From Macrocystis pyrifera (taxonomy: Eukaryota > Sar > Phaeophyceae > Laminariales > Laminariaceae): DNA of 64,000 nucleotides. Under the pieces are notes generated by a model. The model had not been told where the DNA came from and made no database searches. It worked only from the letters and a program-made list of their open reading frames with translations. Positions 24,228 to 35,919 of this stretch are shown in pieces; positions within the stretch are counted from its first letter, which is position 1; each line of letters starts with the position of its first letter. The translations under genes and the position numbers were made by a program. The stretch spans positions 1,612,001-1,676,000 of the forward strand of contig JASSKH010000023.1 in assembly GCA_031763025.1 (NCBI GenBank), written 5' to 3'.

Positions 24228-25218
24228 GGCTCAGGGACCATAGGTAGGGGTCCAGAAATATATAGAGATTGTTCGCGCGAAGCGCGAAAAAGATAGAAAG
24301 GCGTTTTTGTCGGGCGAGCTACAATACCAATCACTTGAAAATAGTGGGAAAAAATAAGAAACCGGAATGCTGGTCGAGTCCGAATTTCTTATTTGTCAAA
24401 GGTACGTTCTATACTGAGTTCAGTATAACCGCATTCAATTTTCTCATTTTCCTGTCATTTACTCTTACAGTGGGCTCCTTTACCTGTGTTCTGGTGGAAG
24501 GCAAGATTCTGTTTTCAGCGTCAAAAGTCGACTTCATGTATTAGTGCATATCTGTTCGAGATAAAATCCGATTGCGAAACGGTTTTTTTCACGTTTGATT
24601 ACCTGGTACTTTCCGGATAGACTGGCAGTATCGGTATATTTGTTGCAGGTGAAGGGCTGCGGGGATGTCGTCGCAAAGATAGGCAACAAAAAACTAGAAA
24701 ATACATTCTGTACTACTGCAGCTAGCTGCTGCTCTAGAATTTTATCTCTGAGGACACAGAAGGATCACACATGAGATACTCTACGCAACGTGACCGATGG
24801 AAGTGGTATCTCGTCTAATATACTACTATGTTAAATATGGATGCATGGAGAGTTGTCTGGTGGTGTAATGACGAAGTTCACTGCATTTTAGACAACACAC
24901 AGAACGCAGAGTCATCGCCTTCGGTCTTCTCCGAAAAAACATACAATACACGGAAAACGTCAAAACGTGTGTTAAGAACAAGACGGTTTCAATCGCAAAA
25001 TGTATTCAGCAGCAGCCAGTGCTACACCAAATCCTTCACGTTAGCCCATGTTAAACGTCAGTGGCAACTAAAGAGAATCGCCTCTGCGACCACGCCAGCC
25101 ATATTTAGAGTCGTCGTACGACCCACGGACGAAAGGGAACATGCAAGGAGGAAATTCACTTGTCCTCTGCGTTTCGGCGAATACGTTTTCCGTCCCTGGG
25201 CCAGGGTCAGCAGGCACG
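24228..25218. other. Left part of the insertion, no gene recognised
   Basis: A/T-richer sequence with scattered short frames. A small inverted motif (CGCGCGAAGCGCG) lies near 24273. Nothing else is supported. Confidence 0.4.
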
Positions 25219-25551
25219 ATGCGCCGTTGCTCGTCCAATTATGGGTCCAGGGTCGATCTGAGACCACCCACCCTTGCGGTGCGTGCACTCCTGGCAACTT
25301 CCGGGTTCCTCCATCGGTGTACGACCGCCATCCCCTCCGCTCGCCCCCCCCTGGCGATATCCATCCGCAATGCGCGGACTCAGATATTTGCCCCTGCCCC
25401 CACCGTCCTGGCGGCGACCATGGATGGCGCCAACGAATCCCGCATTGGGGGGTTGGGAGCAAAACTTCGAGGCGTGGCTACGGCAGTGCTTGAAATCTTG
25501 GTCAGTGCTTGCTGCATCACCCCCCTGACGACTCCGCGGCGACTTTCATGA
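25219..25551 (+). CDS. Candidate exon, unidentified, inside the insertion
   Basis: After an acceptor-like run (CCCTGGGCCAG) the frame stays open to TGA at 25551, with G or C at most third codon positions. It contains ATMDGANESRIGGLGAK. No domain is recognised. The other frames across this GC-rich stretch are also open, which lowers confidence. Confidence 0.27.
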   Translation: MRRCSSNYGSRVDLRPPTLAVRALLATSGFLHRCTTAIPSARPPLAISIRNARTQIFAPAPTVLAATMDGANESRIGGLGAKLRGVATAVLEILVSACCITPLTTPRRLS

Positions 25552-27319
25552 TCGGGAGCTATCCGCGTTTCTCAGACACCGAAGCATAGCTTTGAGGTTG
25601 GCTGGCTATCTTCCTGTTGATGGCAATGGCGAATGGAGAGTGCAGAGATACCGGCGGTAGCCCTGAATATGAGGGAGGCAACAAGAAGGCAAGAATAGTG
25701 TTGCCACGACAGCGGTGATTGGTTGTGGCCCGAAAACGACTTCGAAGCGTGTCCGCAGATTCAAGTGAGCAGCCACTCTTGTACATCCGAAAGGTACGCG
25801 CATTTGACACAGTTTACATACCACATTATAGAAGTTATATGAGTACCGCTATCTATTTGTTCAAGAAAGCTAGCTAGCCATCTCCCTGCCAACAAGAGTA
25901 CTCCCCATGCCTTCGCACGACTCGTAACCGAGAGTAGGCTGCCAACACACGCACTGAAGTTTGCAAGCCTCTACATGTTGTTTGGATAGTTTTACAAGCA
26001 TTTATACCCGCCGCTCACCAGTATATCCCTGTCGCCTGGTCCCATTAGACCCGCGACTTTGTCGTCCTGACCAAGGGCGAGACCGATCCACTCGTTGCCT
26101 GCTCTGGCTCCACCTGCAGCGTCGTCACCTTCATCATCAGTGTTATCTGGCGATCAAATGGAAAATTATGCGGTCTACGCCAGATGAGCGAATAAGACAG
26201 CGAAACCGAAGTCTCAATCACACGCAAGGGCTACACAATATCGTTCGCTTGCATCGGAAATGTCAGACTCCACCATACGCAAAAAAAAGTAGAATATTTA
26301 CACGCATGCCGCCATCCTTACGTTAGAGCTCCGGCAAACGACAAATGACTGCTCGCTTTGCGGTGTTGCCCGTAAGAAGGTCCTCGTTGTTAAGTCGCCA
26401 TTGCCTCCGCACCATCGTCCAGCGGTGGCTTGTAAGATTCCGCCTGCGGATGATATATATGCCCAGCAACGCTAAATCATCGAAAGACGGTTCAGCAGAC
26501 TCTGACCGTGTATTGTCTTGGCATACACGCCCCCCCCCCTCCCTCCCTCCCTCCCTCAGCAAACCCTCCTCCTTCCTGGGCAGGACGCTCGCCTCTACGG
26601 CTGCATGAAATCCCTCGTCACCGTCTGCTGCGATTTCCTGCAGGTGGGAGATAGGGCGCCGGTTCGGGGCGCTGCGTCCCGGCCTGCGGCAGTAGATATC
26701 GCATGTCGTTCTGTGCAACGCTTTCTCGTCGCTTGCCCGGCCTTTCATGACACAGGTATTGGCGGCGACCTGGCGTACAGGACAAAGGCACCTAGTGATG
26801 TTTCCCTCATGATCTTGACCGCTCCCCACAGCCCGACCAGCTGCGTCCGAGCTTCCCCGTGACAGAGAGCTTCACGCGCGGAGAGTAGCTGGTGCTATAC
26901 AGGCGCACCTGTTTCGCGGATAGGGCATATACGAGACCTGTTTCGTGGAGAGGGGCGTAGACGAGGGCGGGAAGGACGAGGGTACTTCTGTGTGTAGCAC
27001 TTGAGGGGCGCTGGGCGTTACGGTTACGTATTGCAGTACCGAAATATTCGATAGAGCTTTGACCGGCCACCGTCTTTCCTCGATATTTTTAAAACCGGGC
27101 GCCAGGTCCTCAGGTGCAGGGAACGCAGAGGCGAGGCGATGGCGCACTTCGAGTCGACCATCGTTTTGCACAGAACGACCGAGTTGAAGGTATCATATAA
27201 CCTTAGTCCCGTTGTGTGTCGTTGAGACGAGCGCTCGTACAGCGGGAGAACGGAATGGCGCTGTTCGGCAACTGCTTCCCCAGCAGGCATGCCGTCATGG
27301 CGGCGTGTTATCGAGACGA
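25552..27319. other. Middle of the insertion, no gene confirmed
   Basis: Minus-strand frames near 27170-26870 (FKNIEERRWPVKALSNISV) and 26640-26530 (EIAADGDEGFHAAVEASV, after an acceptor-like CTGCAG) have coding-like composition but cannot be linked by splicing. A C-rich tract lies near 26530-26555. Confidence 0.25.
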
Positions 27320-27886
27320 CTATGCTACCAACTTCAACTTAGCGAGCGGGCGCAAGTGCAAGGTATTCGCCGCTTCTACGCCGCAGTTGTTGAAAGCCTG
27401 CGCAGCATCCGTTTTGATCGCGATGCTAGTCAGCGCAAGGGGTCTATCGAGCAGAAAGGCGGTCGCCGTGCAAGTTGGTGCAAAGACAAAAAAAAGAGTG
27501 CAGGTACTCCTGCCACAAAAAAGGGACACAGGAAAAAACGTACCCAGTAATTATTTGTCGTGGCACTCGTGGTCGGCTACGCTCACCTTAGTCGATCCTC
27601 GAGAGCAGTAGGGAACGCCTCCTGTGTGAACCCAGAAGGGACCCTCTGCAGGTGGAAGAGGAAGGGCGTGCCGCGATGGGGGAGTGAATTGATGGCCGCC
27701 ACGTTTTGCCCCCGAATCGACCATCTCCCACCCGCGTCTACACCAAGAACCTCCTTGTCCACCCGGCTGGTCGCTCTTACGAAGGACATGGGCAGCAGGG
27801 GCTCAATCCCCAGCTTTTGGAGAAGAAGGGCAGGCTGGATCACGGCGGTCAGCTCGTTCTCGATGTACGCTGATCTCCGTTGCCTC
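27320..27886 (-). CDS. Unidentified spliced gene, last two exons, inside the LTR insertion
   Basis: Exon 27587-27886 (300 nt) follows a good acceptor (CCCTTTACTTCAG) and ends at a consensus donor (AAG before GTGAGC). The intron is 27510-27586 (77 bp), ending in a pyrimidine-rich acceptor (TTTTTTGTGGCAG). Exon 27320-27509 (190 nt) ends in TAG. The junction is phase 2 and keeps the frame. The product contains AYIENELTAVIQPALLLQKL, GVDAGGRWSIRGQNVAA and AIKTDAAQAFNNCGVEAANT. I recognise no domain. A Gln-rich frame upstream (28001-28447) may belong to the same gene. Function is unknown; the splicing is the evidence that it is real. Confidence 0.52.
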
Positions 27887-28000
27887 CTGAAGTAAAGGGC
27901 GGTCAATACACGAGTCATCTGGGGATGGGTTCAACAAGCGAGACGGACGACGGACGACCGGTCGAGGCGATGTCGAGTCTTGTAGAAAAAACAAACTGCG

Positions 28001-28447
28001 TCACTCGTTCTGACGAAACAGGCAAGTCTGCTCTTGACCACCGTGATAACACTGCCACGTTGGTACCGGTAGTTGTTTAGCTATGCTCTGGATCAAGCCT
28101 GTAACATAAAAACAGAGTAATACAACCCCCAGTTCACCTGTGAGTACAACAGAATGGGCGGCTTCAAGCCGTTGCCCCCATAAATCCTGAGCCTGGTCTC
28201 GTAGGAGAGCTCGAGCTGCCTGGTCGGCTGCTTCCTGCTGCTGCCTGGTCGGTTGCTGTTGCTGCTGTTGCTGCTTCTGTTGCTGCTGCTGCTTCTGCTG
28301 CTGCTTGCTGTCGATAGTGCTGGCGCTGGTGCTTCTGGCTACAGCGGCCTTCCCGTTGAAGTCGGCTGCTTTGCGGGTGCTGCTGCTGGAGGCCGTTGGT
28401 ACTCTTCCTGGCACTGCTCCTCCTCTTCGGCGTATGGAGCCTGACAC
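28001..28447 (-). CDS. Gln-rich open frame, possible upstream exon
   Basis: The frame has a polyglutamine tract coded by CAG repeats, then QQQEAADQAARALLRDQAQD and LWGQRLEAAHSVVL. The part after the Gln tract is helical and looks coding. An internal 39-bp stretch is bounded by GT and AG and is a multiple of three, so it may or may not be an intron. It lies just upstream of the unidentified gene at 27320-27886 on the same strand. How the exons would join is unresolved. Confidence 0.35.
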   Translation of the reverse strand: MSGSIRRRGGAVPGRVPTASSSSTRKAADFNGKAAVARSTSASTIDSKQQQKQQQQQKQQQQQQQPTRQQQEAADQAARALLRDQAQDLWGQRLEAAHSVVLTGELGVVLLCFYVTGLIQSIAKQLPVPTWQCYHGGQEQTCLFRQNE

Positions 28448-28467
28448 GGAGAGCTCTGACTGCTTGG

Positions 28468-28499
<32 letters not shown>

Positions 28500-28786
28500 G
28501 CTGCTGCTGCTGCTGCTATGCCGCTACTGCTCTGCTGCTGATGATGTGTAGGCGCCGCGAGAAAGGTGCCGCTCGTACAAGAAACTTGACAGTCCAGTGA
28601 GCGGAATTCGAGCCTCGGGGTGATTTCGGGGTGATTTTGGCCTCTTGGCCAATATAAATCGTCGTAATCAAAAGTCGTAATCTATCTCGCTCGGTAAACC
28701 CCGTATATTATCAGGTATTGACCAATAGGAATGCGTCGTAATCAAGAAAAATGCCCTACCTTTTGTCGCTGTGCTGCCTGCCCTCT

Positions 28787-28897
28787 ATCCCCCCGAATAT
28801 CCGACTAAATATCCCTCTCCTATAATCCTATGTCAATATATGGAACTCCCTAATATTTGATGTAACGTCTCCGTCGTGTTTCTGAGCACAATCAATA
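28787..28897 (-). repeat. LTR of element B, right copy, outer part
   Basis: It matches 11419-11529 with about one difference and is followed by the GGGGC target duplication. Confidence 0.88.
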
Positions 28898-28902
28898 GGG
28901 GC

Positions 28903-29707
28903 CTTGTCTCAATACCACTGCCGTGACAACAGACGTCTCTGAATATACTGCGTAGACTAAGGCCTTGCCGCTGCACAGTTGGGCCGCGTCGCTTTCTCGA
29001 GCGGGAATGGTACCCGAAACAATCGTCATCAGCTATTGCTGATAAAATCACTACACCTCAGTCTCGGCCTCTGCTACTACTTGTGAGCATCAAATCTTAC
29101 CACGGTCGAGAGGCGGCATCTGTATCCTCCCGTTATTAAGAACCCTACTGCTTGCGTGAACGTGTCTTTGGACACCCTCTCCTGCCCCTTACTCCTCGTG
29201 TAGATCGAGAATGTCTTACACAACATCCGCGCGCCTTTCCTGCGGCAACAGCCACAACAGCATCATTTGACAGTTCCAGACCCTGTCATGGACCCTTTGG
29301 CCGAAGCTCGCTCGCTTCGATCGCTGCCCACTGCGCTACGATACCGTCACTGCTTCATTCATCACCGGTCCAGCCCTCACCCTCGTGGTGGACCTGCAGC
29401 TACTTCTTGGAGAAATACCACGAGCCTGCGCTTTCCATTCTGAAACGCTTCCGCGCCGAGCAACGCATAGTGTATATGTTATAAATGGATGGGATCGCGT
29501 ATCAGCACATACATGTGCGATACCTTTCCTTTTTGCGTGGCTCTGATTGAACCCGAGTCGGCATACTCAATTGAGTGATACTCTGGTTGACGACGTTTTG
29601 TCCAAACCATCCGTCGTCTTTGGCTGCTACTTCCTGTCACCATATAACGCTCCGATCCGGTCAGACAAGCCTCCGGTAACATCTCATCCATACTGCGTAA
29701 CGTTCTC
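28903..29707. other. No confident feature
   Basis: Right flank of element B. A plus frame at 29152-29484 is open but shows no domain. It may be part of the decayed Ty3-type fossil that resumes after the MITE, but this cannot be shown. Confidence 0.3.
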
Positions 29708-30471
29708 TTAGGGCCACTCCTAACGAACAAAAAAAATCACGATCCGTGAGATTTTTGTCGTGAATCGTGATTTTTTTGTCGTGAATCACGACAAAAAAAT
29801 CACGATTCATGACGCCAATTTTTTTAGCTTTTCCCTAAAAAAAACAAAATCACGATTCATGACATTTGTCGTGTCTCAAAATACGCCCGATCAAGGCACT
29901 ACGCAACCCACGTGCACCAACGGTATCCGATGGTCGGCATAGGGGCATGGCAGACTTTGCTTCGTACGCCGCTTGTGGGCAACGGGCGGCTACCCAAAGA
30001 CACCGCTGGGCGCGGGCTAACGAGGAGGTTGTGGCCTCGAAATTTCCAGGAGGAGGAGCCACTGCTGGAAGACAAACGCGAAAATGACCTGGGGTTGTCA
30101 CAGGCCAGGCCGGGCCGACGGCCTGCGAGATGGAATCTCGCGAAACGAGCTTGGCCGACGGCCGGTGAAGTTGGAATCTCGCAGGCTGGGTCAGGCTTCG
30201 GCCCGCAATTCGAATATGTCACGGGCTGGGCCAGGTGCGGACGGCCCAGCCCGGCTGGCCGTGCCCCACTCTCGAGAGTTAGCTCCACACCCCCAAAAAA
30301 CGTTGGGTTTGAAATATCAGAACTTTAACTATTTGAAAATATCACGAAACGCGACGTTTTTTTTTTCGGCTTTTTTCGTTAGAACTGAAATGTCACGGAT
30401 CGTGATCTTTTGGCATGCCTAAAAATCACGAATCGTGATTTTTTTTTTCGGTTCGTTAGGAACGGCCCTTA
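29708..30471. mobile_element. PIF/Harbinger-like MITE, copy 1
   Basis: The element (29711-30468, 758 bp) is flanked by TTA on both sides. Its ends are inverted (GGGCCACTCCTAACGAAC on the left; GGGCCGTTCCTAACGAAC from the right). Inside each end lie palindromes of the type ATCACGATTCGTGAT spaced by T-runs. The core is GC-rich and noncoding. A 3-bp TWA duplication and GGGC termini match PIF/Harbinger MITEs. A diverged copy in the opposite orientation is at 41574-42300. Confidence 0.78.
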
Positions 30472-33400
30472 GCGTAAAACAAGTGGACGCAGTTCTGGAC
30501 GTATCATACCGCGACGCCGGCCTGACCCAGCACTTGAGGTTGCCGTAGTTGAGCCTGCTGGTTGTCCTACCGGCGATGTCCCGCAGAACGCAGCTTTTTC
30601 CAAAACAATAAAGCAAGAGCATACCTTCCCCGCGTTTCCGAGGCCCTCGACAAGCTAGGCCGTGGTCGTATTACTTCACTCTCCGACTTTTTCCATTCGT
30701 TCTCCTGTATCGCTGTCCACAAAGACGCAATACCTCTCACAGAAATGCGTACGACCTCACGTCTTTTGGCGTGACTCGTCGTGCGGCACAGGAGACACGC
30801 GATGCCGGAGGAAATCCTTAAGGTCGTCAATGAATATATAAAATATATCAGCAGCGTCGCCGCCAACCTCAACGACGTCGTCGTTGTCACGCGAACGAGT
30901 CGCCCATATCCTCAATAGCAGGGACGTTTGTCTGGTGTATACGGGAGTACTACTGCAAGCCCTCCGCTTTGAATGCAGAAATAGCGTCTCCACGAACGCA
31001 GATTTCCCTATTCGTGCCATTCGTCCAACCGATACCCGGTTAAGAGCTGGTAACGTGGACGCTCTAGTGCATATGGTAATCCCTCGTAACGTCAAGTAAC
31101 TGCGCCCCTTGTGGGCGGTCTATCCAATAATGGAAAAATCCTGCCCGTATTGTCGACGCGAATCTCGTCAGTCACATCCTCCTCCTGGAACAAGGTTTTC
31201 AAGGAATGAAGTTCTTGTCGAAATTGCCAGCCATTGAGTTGATGGCACGGCAAGCCTCCATTAAGTTAGCAGAACTGTCGGCCTTGGTCTACCTCTCGAC
31301 TGGGATGCCGTCCTAGAACGATCTCTCACGTTTGTTTTTATTTTTTGCTGCGATGCTAGCGTCGATGGTTTCGAAGCCACCCAAAAGTAAATACAATAAA
31401 TCTAGCGCATATATTCCATCGTTTACATCAGTCGCGCTACGCGTGATTCCAGCATCCAATAAACTCAGCTAGAAACCAAGACGGGCAGAACTGGCTTCGG
31501 AGTCAAGCAGTCGTATAGATTTTAGTGGGATCCACCTAGACGGCACTTGAACCCTTTGGCAAGATCACGGACGACACCCTCAAGTGAAACATCGGGTCGA
31601 CTTCCTCACCACCACCGCCTTCCGCACACCCTAGAAGACCTAAAAAGGAGTGCGACCGGCAACTAGTAAATTATCTCTAGCATGCCACTACCGTCAGCGG
31701 AGCGTGACCGCAGCGGCTGTGATCGTTTGTCTTGCCGCTTGGTGAAGGTGATGAGCTCGTTTTCCCTGGTGGGCTTCTTCTTGGCGGACTCTCCACAATG
31801 GCCGCACACGGACGTTGTATCCAGACCTCCCCGCCAGTCCACTTCCGGCTTAGCTCCGAATGATGTGCATACGACATCCCACTCTGGTCTTCCCCTCACC
31901 ATCGTTGAGCCCTCCCGATGCCCAATGCGATCAGCGTAACCGTGACCAGATGGAGTCGGGCGTTCTGGGAGCCGACCAAAGCGTTGCTCGTACGACTTGG
32001 TGCAAATAACACGCCTTCCCAGGGTCTTGCGCGAAACGCCGAGATTGTGGAATTCAAATGTGTATGGCGCGCTTTGAGACAAGTTCCTACGTGTACCGTC
32101 GGTGAAGGAATGCAGCCTACAACATCGAGGTTGTCAACAGCTTAGATGCCAAAACCGGTACTGTCACCAAGGCTCACGTGGCGAAACTGTCACCCAATTG
32201 AACCAGCCCCGTTCACGATTGTGCAATCGGCCCCTCGCCCGACGATACAACTCCGGGCGTCCGCCCCCTGGCAGCAAAGCTGCTTTGTCTGGGTTCTTTC
32301 TTGTTAGGAGCAGATACCCACCGTTGAGTTTCTGTAGCCCGTTGCAAGCCCTGTACCAATCCGCACGACACCTTCAACGTACCGCGATACTTGCCTATCG
32401 ACAGCATGCAACACGTCAGTGACTGCGGTGCCGGTTAACCCTCTGCATACCACGTCGCCGAAATCAGCACTTCCATGCCCGCGGGCAGCTTGAAGACCGA
32501 AAAGGTTGTTGTTAATACCCACCGGTTAGCCTTGTTGCCTCTGTAAAAGCATTCCACTCTACAGTAGCTCCAGCTAGCTTGCGCGCGAAGGGGTTAAGGG
32601 ACAGCCGGGGCAGAATTGCTCTTTGCGACTATCACGGGACTTCGAAATGGACCTCTGCTACGCCCGCCGGGACGTCCTGTCATCGTGCCCCGGCGCGCCC
32701 TTGCATTGTCAGCAGAACTATCTGTTGTGACCACATGCGCATCGGTGCCGCTCAAGGGGAACTAGCTCGAGACAAAAGCACCTGCTTCACGTGTCTCGGT
32801 TATGGTTATGATTCGAATTAACGCGTCACTGGTCAAACTTGGGACCGTCGATTCAGAGACACCATGTTCGGCGTCGAAGCTTACTTCTGGTATGAATACA
32901 ATCCGAGATCAGATGTTGTGGCTTCGAACGGTTTCCGCACAAGCTACCGCCGCTGGACAGCACGTTTTTCGCGTGGTGGATGTCCCTAGACCGACGAAGA
33001 TCGCGTTGTCTTCTGCCCGATACACAACGGCTGGCAAAGCAGGGGGGACCTCGCGATGTCTCCGAATAAATGGAGGTAGTGCCCTCACGTGTGGTACTTC
33101 GTGCAACCTAGGTCCGTCCCACGGAGGATTTTCGTTCAGATGTCGCGAGACATTTTCCTAAAATTGATGTTGGCAGTCCGTGACGAGGTCCCAGTACCCG
33201 AGCCGATCGCGGGAAAACTAAGATGGCTGTGGTGGGACACGACATTGTTCGAAAACCGGGGTGTTCGGGTGGATACTACTTATAGGTCGCTCCACCAACA
33301 GATCGCTGGAGAATCGGAAACGACCCGCTGGTAAGTCCCAAGTCCGGATGGCGTGAAAGCCCGGCGGTCGGATGAGATCTTTAATGTTTGTTGTGTTAGA

Positions 33401-33850
33401 GGACAGAACGAGAGAGAGTGGGCCTTGAGCTCAACATGTTTTAGCCAATATTCCCTCGTAACGCCTGCGAAGGTGTATGCATTCCTCTGCGACATGGTCG
33501 CGTTAGCTGGTTCGTCGGTTTGAGGAGTCTGATGAAAAACTAGTGCTATTTGGGTGATTTGGCTAAACACGGCATGGCTTTAAAAAATGAAATTCGGTCA
33601 AAAGGTATTGCTTGTCAACCGAGAAACAAGAACATAATGTCCGTCACATCGACGCAGGGTGTTTGGAACGCGGTTACTCAATGCACAGGGGATCTGATAT
33701 CTGTGGACCGGCTGATGGTGGGCGCCCTTGCTGAGGATTTCCGTTGCGACATGGGGGCGTTCGTCATTTGGGGTCGCTTCAGGAAAAATAAAGGCAAGCG
33801 TCAAGCCTGTTGAGTACTTTTGACAACATCAGAAAATTCTCTGAAAAGGT
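30472..33850 (+). mobile_element. Ty3-type retroelement fossil (RT to RNase H and beyond)
   Basis: Scattered frames match a Ty3-type polymerase on the plus strand. Reverse transcriptase pieces lie near 30.6-30.9 kb (ARAYLPRVSEALDKLG, SFSCIAVHKDAIPLTEM, NEYIKYISSVAANLNDVVV). An RNase H piece is near 31.34-31.4 kb (CCDASVDGFEA), and a post-RNase H segment is near 31.68 kb (MPLPSAERDRSGCDRLS). Sequence to about 33.85 kb keeps a similar texture, but integrase is not clear. No LTRs are visible, so the limits are approximate. It is old and heavily broken, with dozens of breaks. The MITE at 29711-30468 may have landed in its 5' part. Confidence 0.68.
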
Positions 33851-35134
33851 TCGATCGAGAAATGACTTAAAACTCGTCAGACAAGAACTGATAGCAGAAC
33901 CAACTTGACACTGATAAATCTGATTGTCGTCATCAACAAAAGGCTTGAGCAGGCCTTTGAAAATTCCAACGAATCTGGGAGACAGCGAAGGTACATCAGG
34001 TGTACACCGTTCAAGTATAGACGGGAGTAATTGAACTGTAGGTGAAGCACGCCTTCATCCAACGGCTGCGCCGTGCAGGAGCGGCGGGAATCAGATCGTG
34101 ACCAAACAATTCATGTGACCCAACAGCTGTTGAATATTCTGAAGTCGTAGCCGCTGGAAAACCCTCACCGGGGAAAGCGACCGCTCAGCTTTTGGGATAT
34201 CGTATTTCGTTTAGGTCCCTGTTTTTTGGGGGGAGCGTAGTGTGGACATGCAAAAAGCAGGTCTCCACTCCCAGAGGTCAGTACGTTGAGTTAGGCAACA
34301 TACGACAATGCGTACAGGATCGCGTACTGTTCAACACTAGGAAGCAAGCCATGGCACAATCGTAAACAACCAACGCAAGGCGGCAATATTGACCATGCAT
34401 TTAGACGTAGCAGTTCACTTCCTTGATATTTCTGATTTCCCCACATCCATGGAGTGTGTTTACTACTACTCCCAAGAGCCTTTTACATACGGCTCTAAAC
34501 CGTCAAATCGGCGCCATAATATCACCTCAGCGAAGAGGTTTTTGCTGTTCTAGGCAGCGGAAACGGGTATCCTCCGCCACGAATTGGTCGTGGAAGGGAT
34601 TGGCATAGAAATACCACCAGCATGCACGGAAAGCGATAGCCGACACCCCGACAACATGAGTATAGCGCCCCTACCAAGCTGGCTCTTGCCCCGCTAGCTA
34701 ATGAGGTGCGGCACGTACAGGTATATCTGCTGTAGCTGTGATCCTCGAGAGCTAAACGAAACGCCTAGCGTGCTGAGAACAACCGAGTCGTTCAACAGCA
34801 ACGCCCCCTTTATACGAAGCGCCAGCTGCCCTGGGGTGAACAAGTTCATATCTTCGCACCTGAGGGCACGACGATGCACGGGGGGGTACAAGCATGACCA
34901 TCCCGACGTGAGGACTCATGAGGAGGTACAGGGTTGGTACGGCGCCGGCGGATTTCCGCTCGAAAAAGACGACGCACGAGAGGGTACGATAATGGAACGG
35001 TACCAGACGGTCGAACATTGACTACCCGTGGGTCAGCTACAAATTAAACAGAACCACGTTTTCATTGTTAGGGTTCAGACAAGTCACACGAGAAAGGGGG
35101 TCGGGGCGGTGAAACGATCGTTGTTCTCTCAACA
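33851..35134. other. No confident gene
   Basis: A minus frame at 34694-34891 contains NLFTPGQLALRIKGALLLND and looks coding, but it has no supported splice sites or domain. The rest is unremarkable. Confidence 0.3.
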
Positions 35135-35370
35135 GCACCAATAGGGGGCTACTGCCACTAACACAAAGTTATTTGGCGGCCGCTGAGACTTCAGAAGCAT
35201 CAACACGGGGCTACTCGCATTCCAAAAGCATCGACAGGGGGGCTACCGGCAACATAAAATCGTTGATATGGGACTACTGACAACTCACTATCAAAAGGGA
35301 GTTACTGACATTTCAAAATGTTCAACATAGGGTTACTGGAAATTCAAAAGCGTCAAGAGGGGACTGCTGC
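35135..35370. repeat. Degenerate tandem repeat, unit about 40 bp
   Basis: Five to six imperfect copies of GGGGCTACTGACA followed by TTCAAAAGCATCAACA. Spacing varies between about 35 and 50 bp. Confidence 0.6.
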
Positions 35371-35919
35371 AGCAAGATCACCCACAAGAAACAAAAACAA
35401 ACTTGGCGCGTTCCCTCAGGTCGGTCTTCAGATAAAAACAAACGAAAAGTGCACCCGGACAACATATGTTTATATGATAGTCAGCCGTAAAGTAGCCCCC
35501 ATCACCCAAACGTTCACCCGGTCGACGTGTAGGTAGCCAGGGGCAAGGAGAGAATATTGGAATGGTGATAACTCACTGGACAAGCGCCTCCTTTAGGCCG
35601 CCCACCGTTGTGCAGGCCGGGTCCAATCCTCTCAGGCGGTAGATGGCCTGTTCAGCGAGGGGTACACGTCAACATCACTTAGCTTAGCGATATTATAGGA
35701 GCTCGGCCCGGCCCCCACCCATGGGCCTCTACGGCGCGGTCACATCTCCACAAATCATCATGGTACCGCCGCCGCCGTCATTTGCACAATGAGGACGTGT
35801 CGGATAGTCTTTCCGCGATAGAAACCAGAAGGGCCCGCAAAACACAGTACGGTAGTAGCAATAAGCGTTCGTTAAATCAGTGCCCATCGATTTTATTCGT
35901 GTCGAAGGAAGCTGACACC
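35371..35919. other. No confident feature
   Basis: Possible 3' region of the minus-strand candidate gene that follows; an AATAAA on the minus strand lies near 35.9 kb. Confidence 0.35.

Larger units (their letters stand above)
24228..28786. other. Insertion of about 4.56 kb splitting the right LTR of element B
   Basis: The left LTR of element B is continuous across the point where the right LTR is interrupted, so this block was added later. Its ends (GGCTCAGGGACC on the left, CTGCCTGCCCTCT on the right) are not inverted copies, and no target duplication is visible. It holds a spliced gene (27320-27886, minus), CAG-rich sequence, and a GC-rich open stretch near 25.2-25.5 kb. I cannot assign it to a transposon class. 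Confidence 0.8.
11247..28902 (-). mobile_element. Copia LTR retrotransposon B with nested insertions
   Basis: The outer element is flanked by the 5-bp duplication GGGGC at 11247-11251 and 28898-28902. Its genes read on the minus strand. The 278-bp LTR is whole on the left (11252-11529) and split on the right (24061-24227 and 28787-28897). The internal order gag, protease, integrase, RT, RNase H marks it as Ty1/Copia. A purine-rich tract next to the left LTR (GAGCAGGGGGGA on the minus strand) fits a 3' polypurine tract. The two LTRs agree at about 98-99 percent, so the insertion is young. The element is broken: two later insertions interrupt it, and there are a few further breaks in the coding region. 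Confidence 0.9.

Noticed and set aside
24228-28786. Helitron, mariner or Harbinger origin for the insertion in the LTR
   Set aside because: No TC/CTRR ends, no TA or TWA duplication and no inverted ends were found at the junctions.
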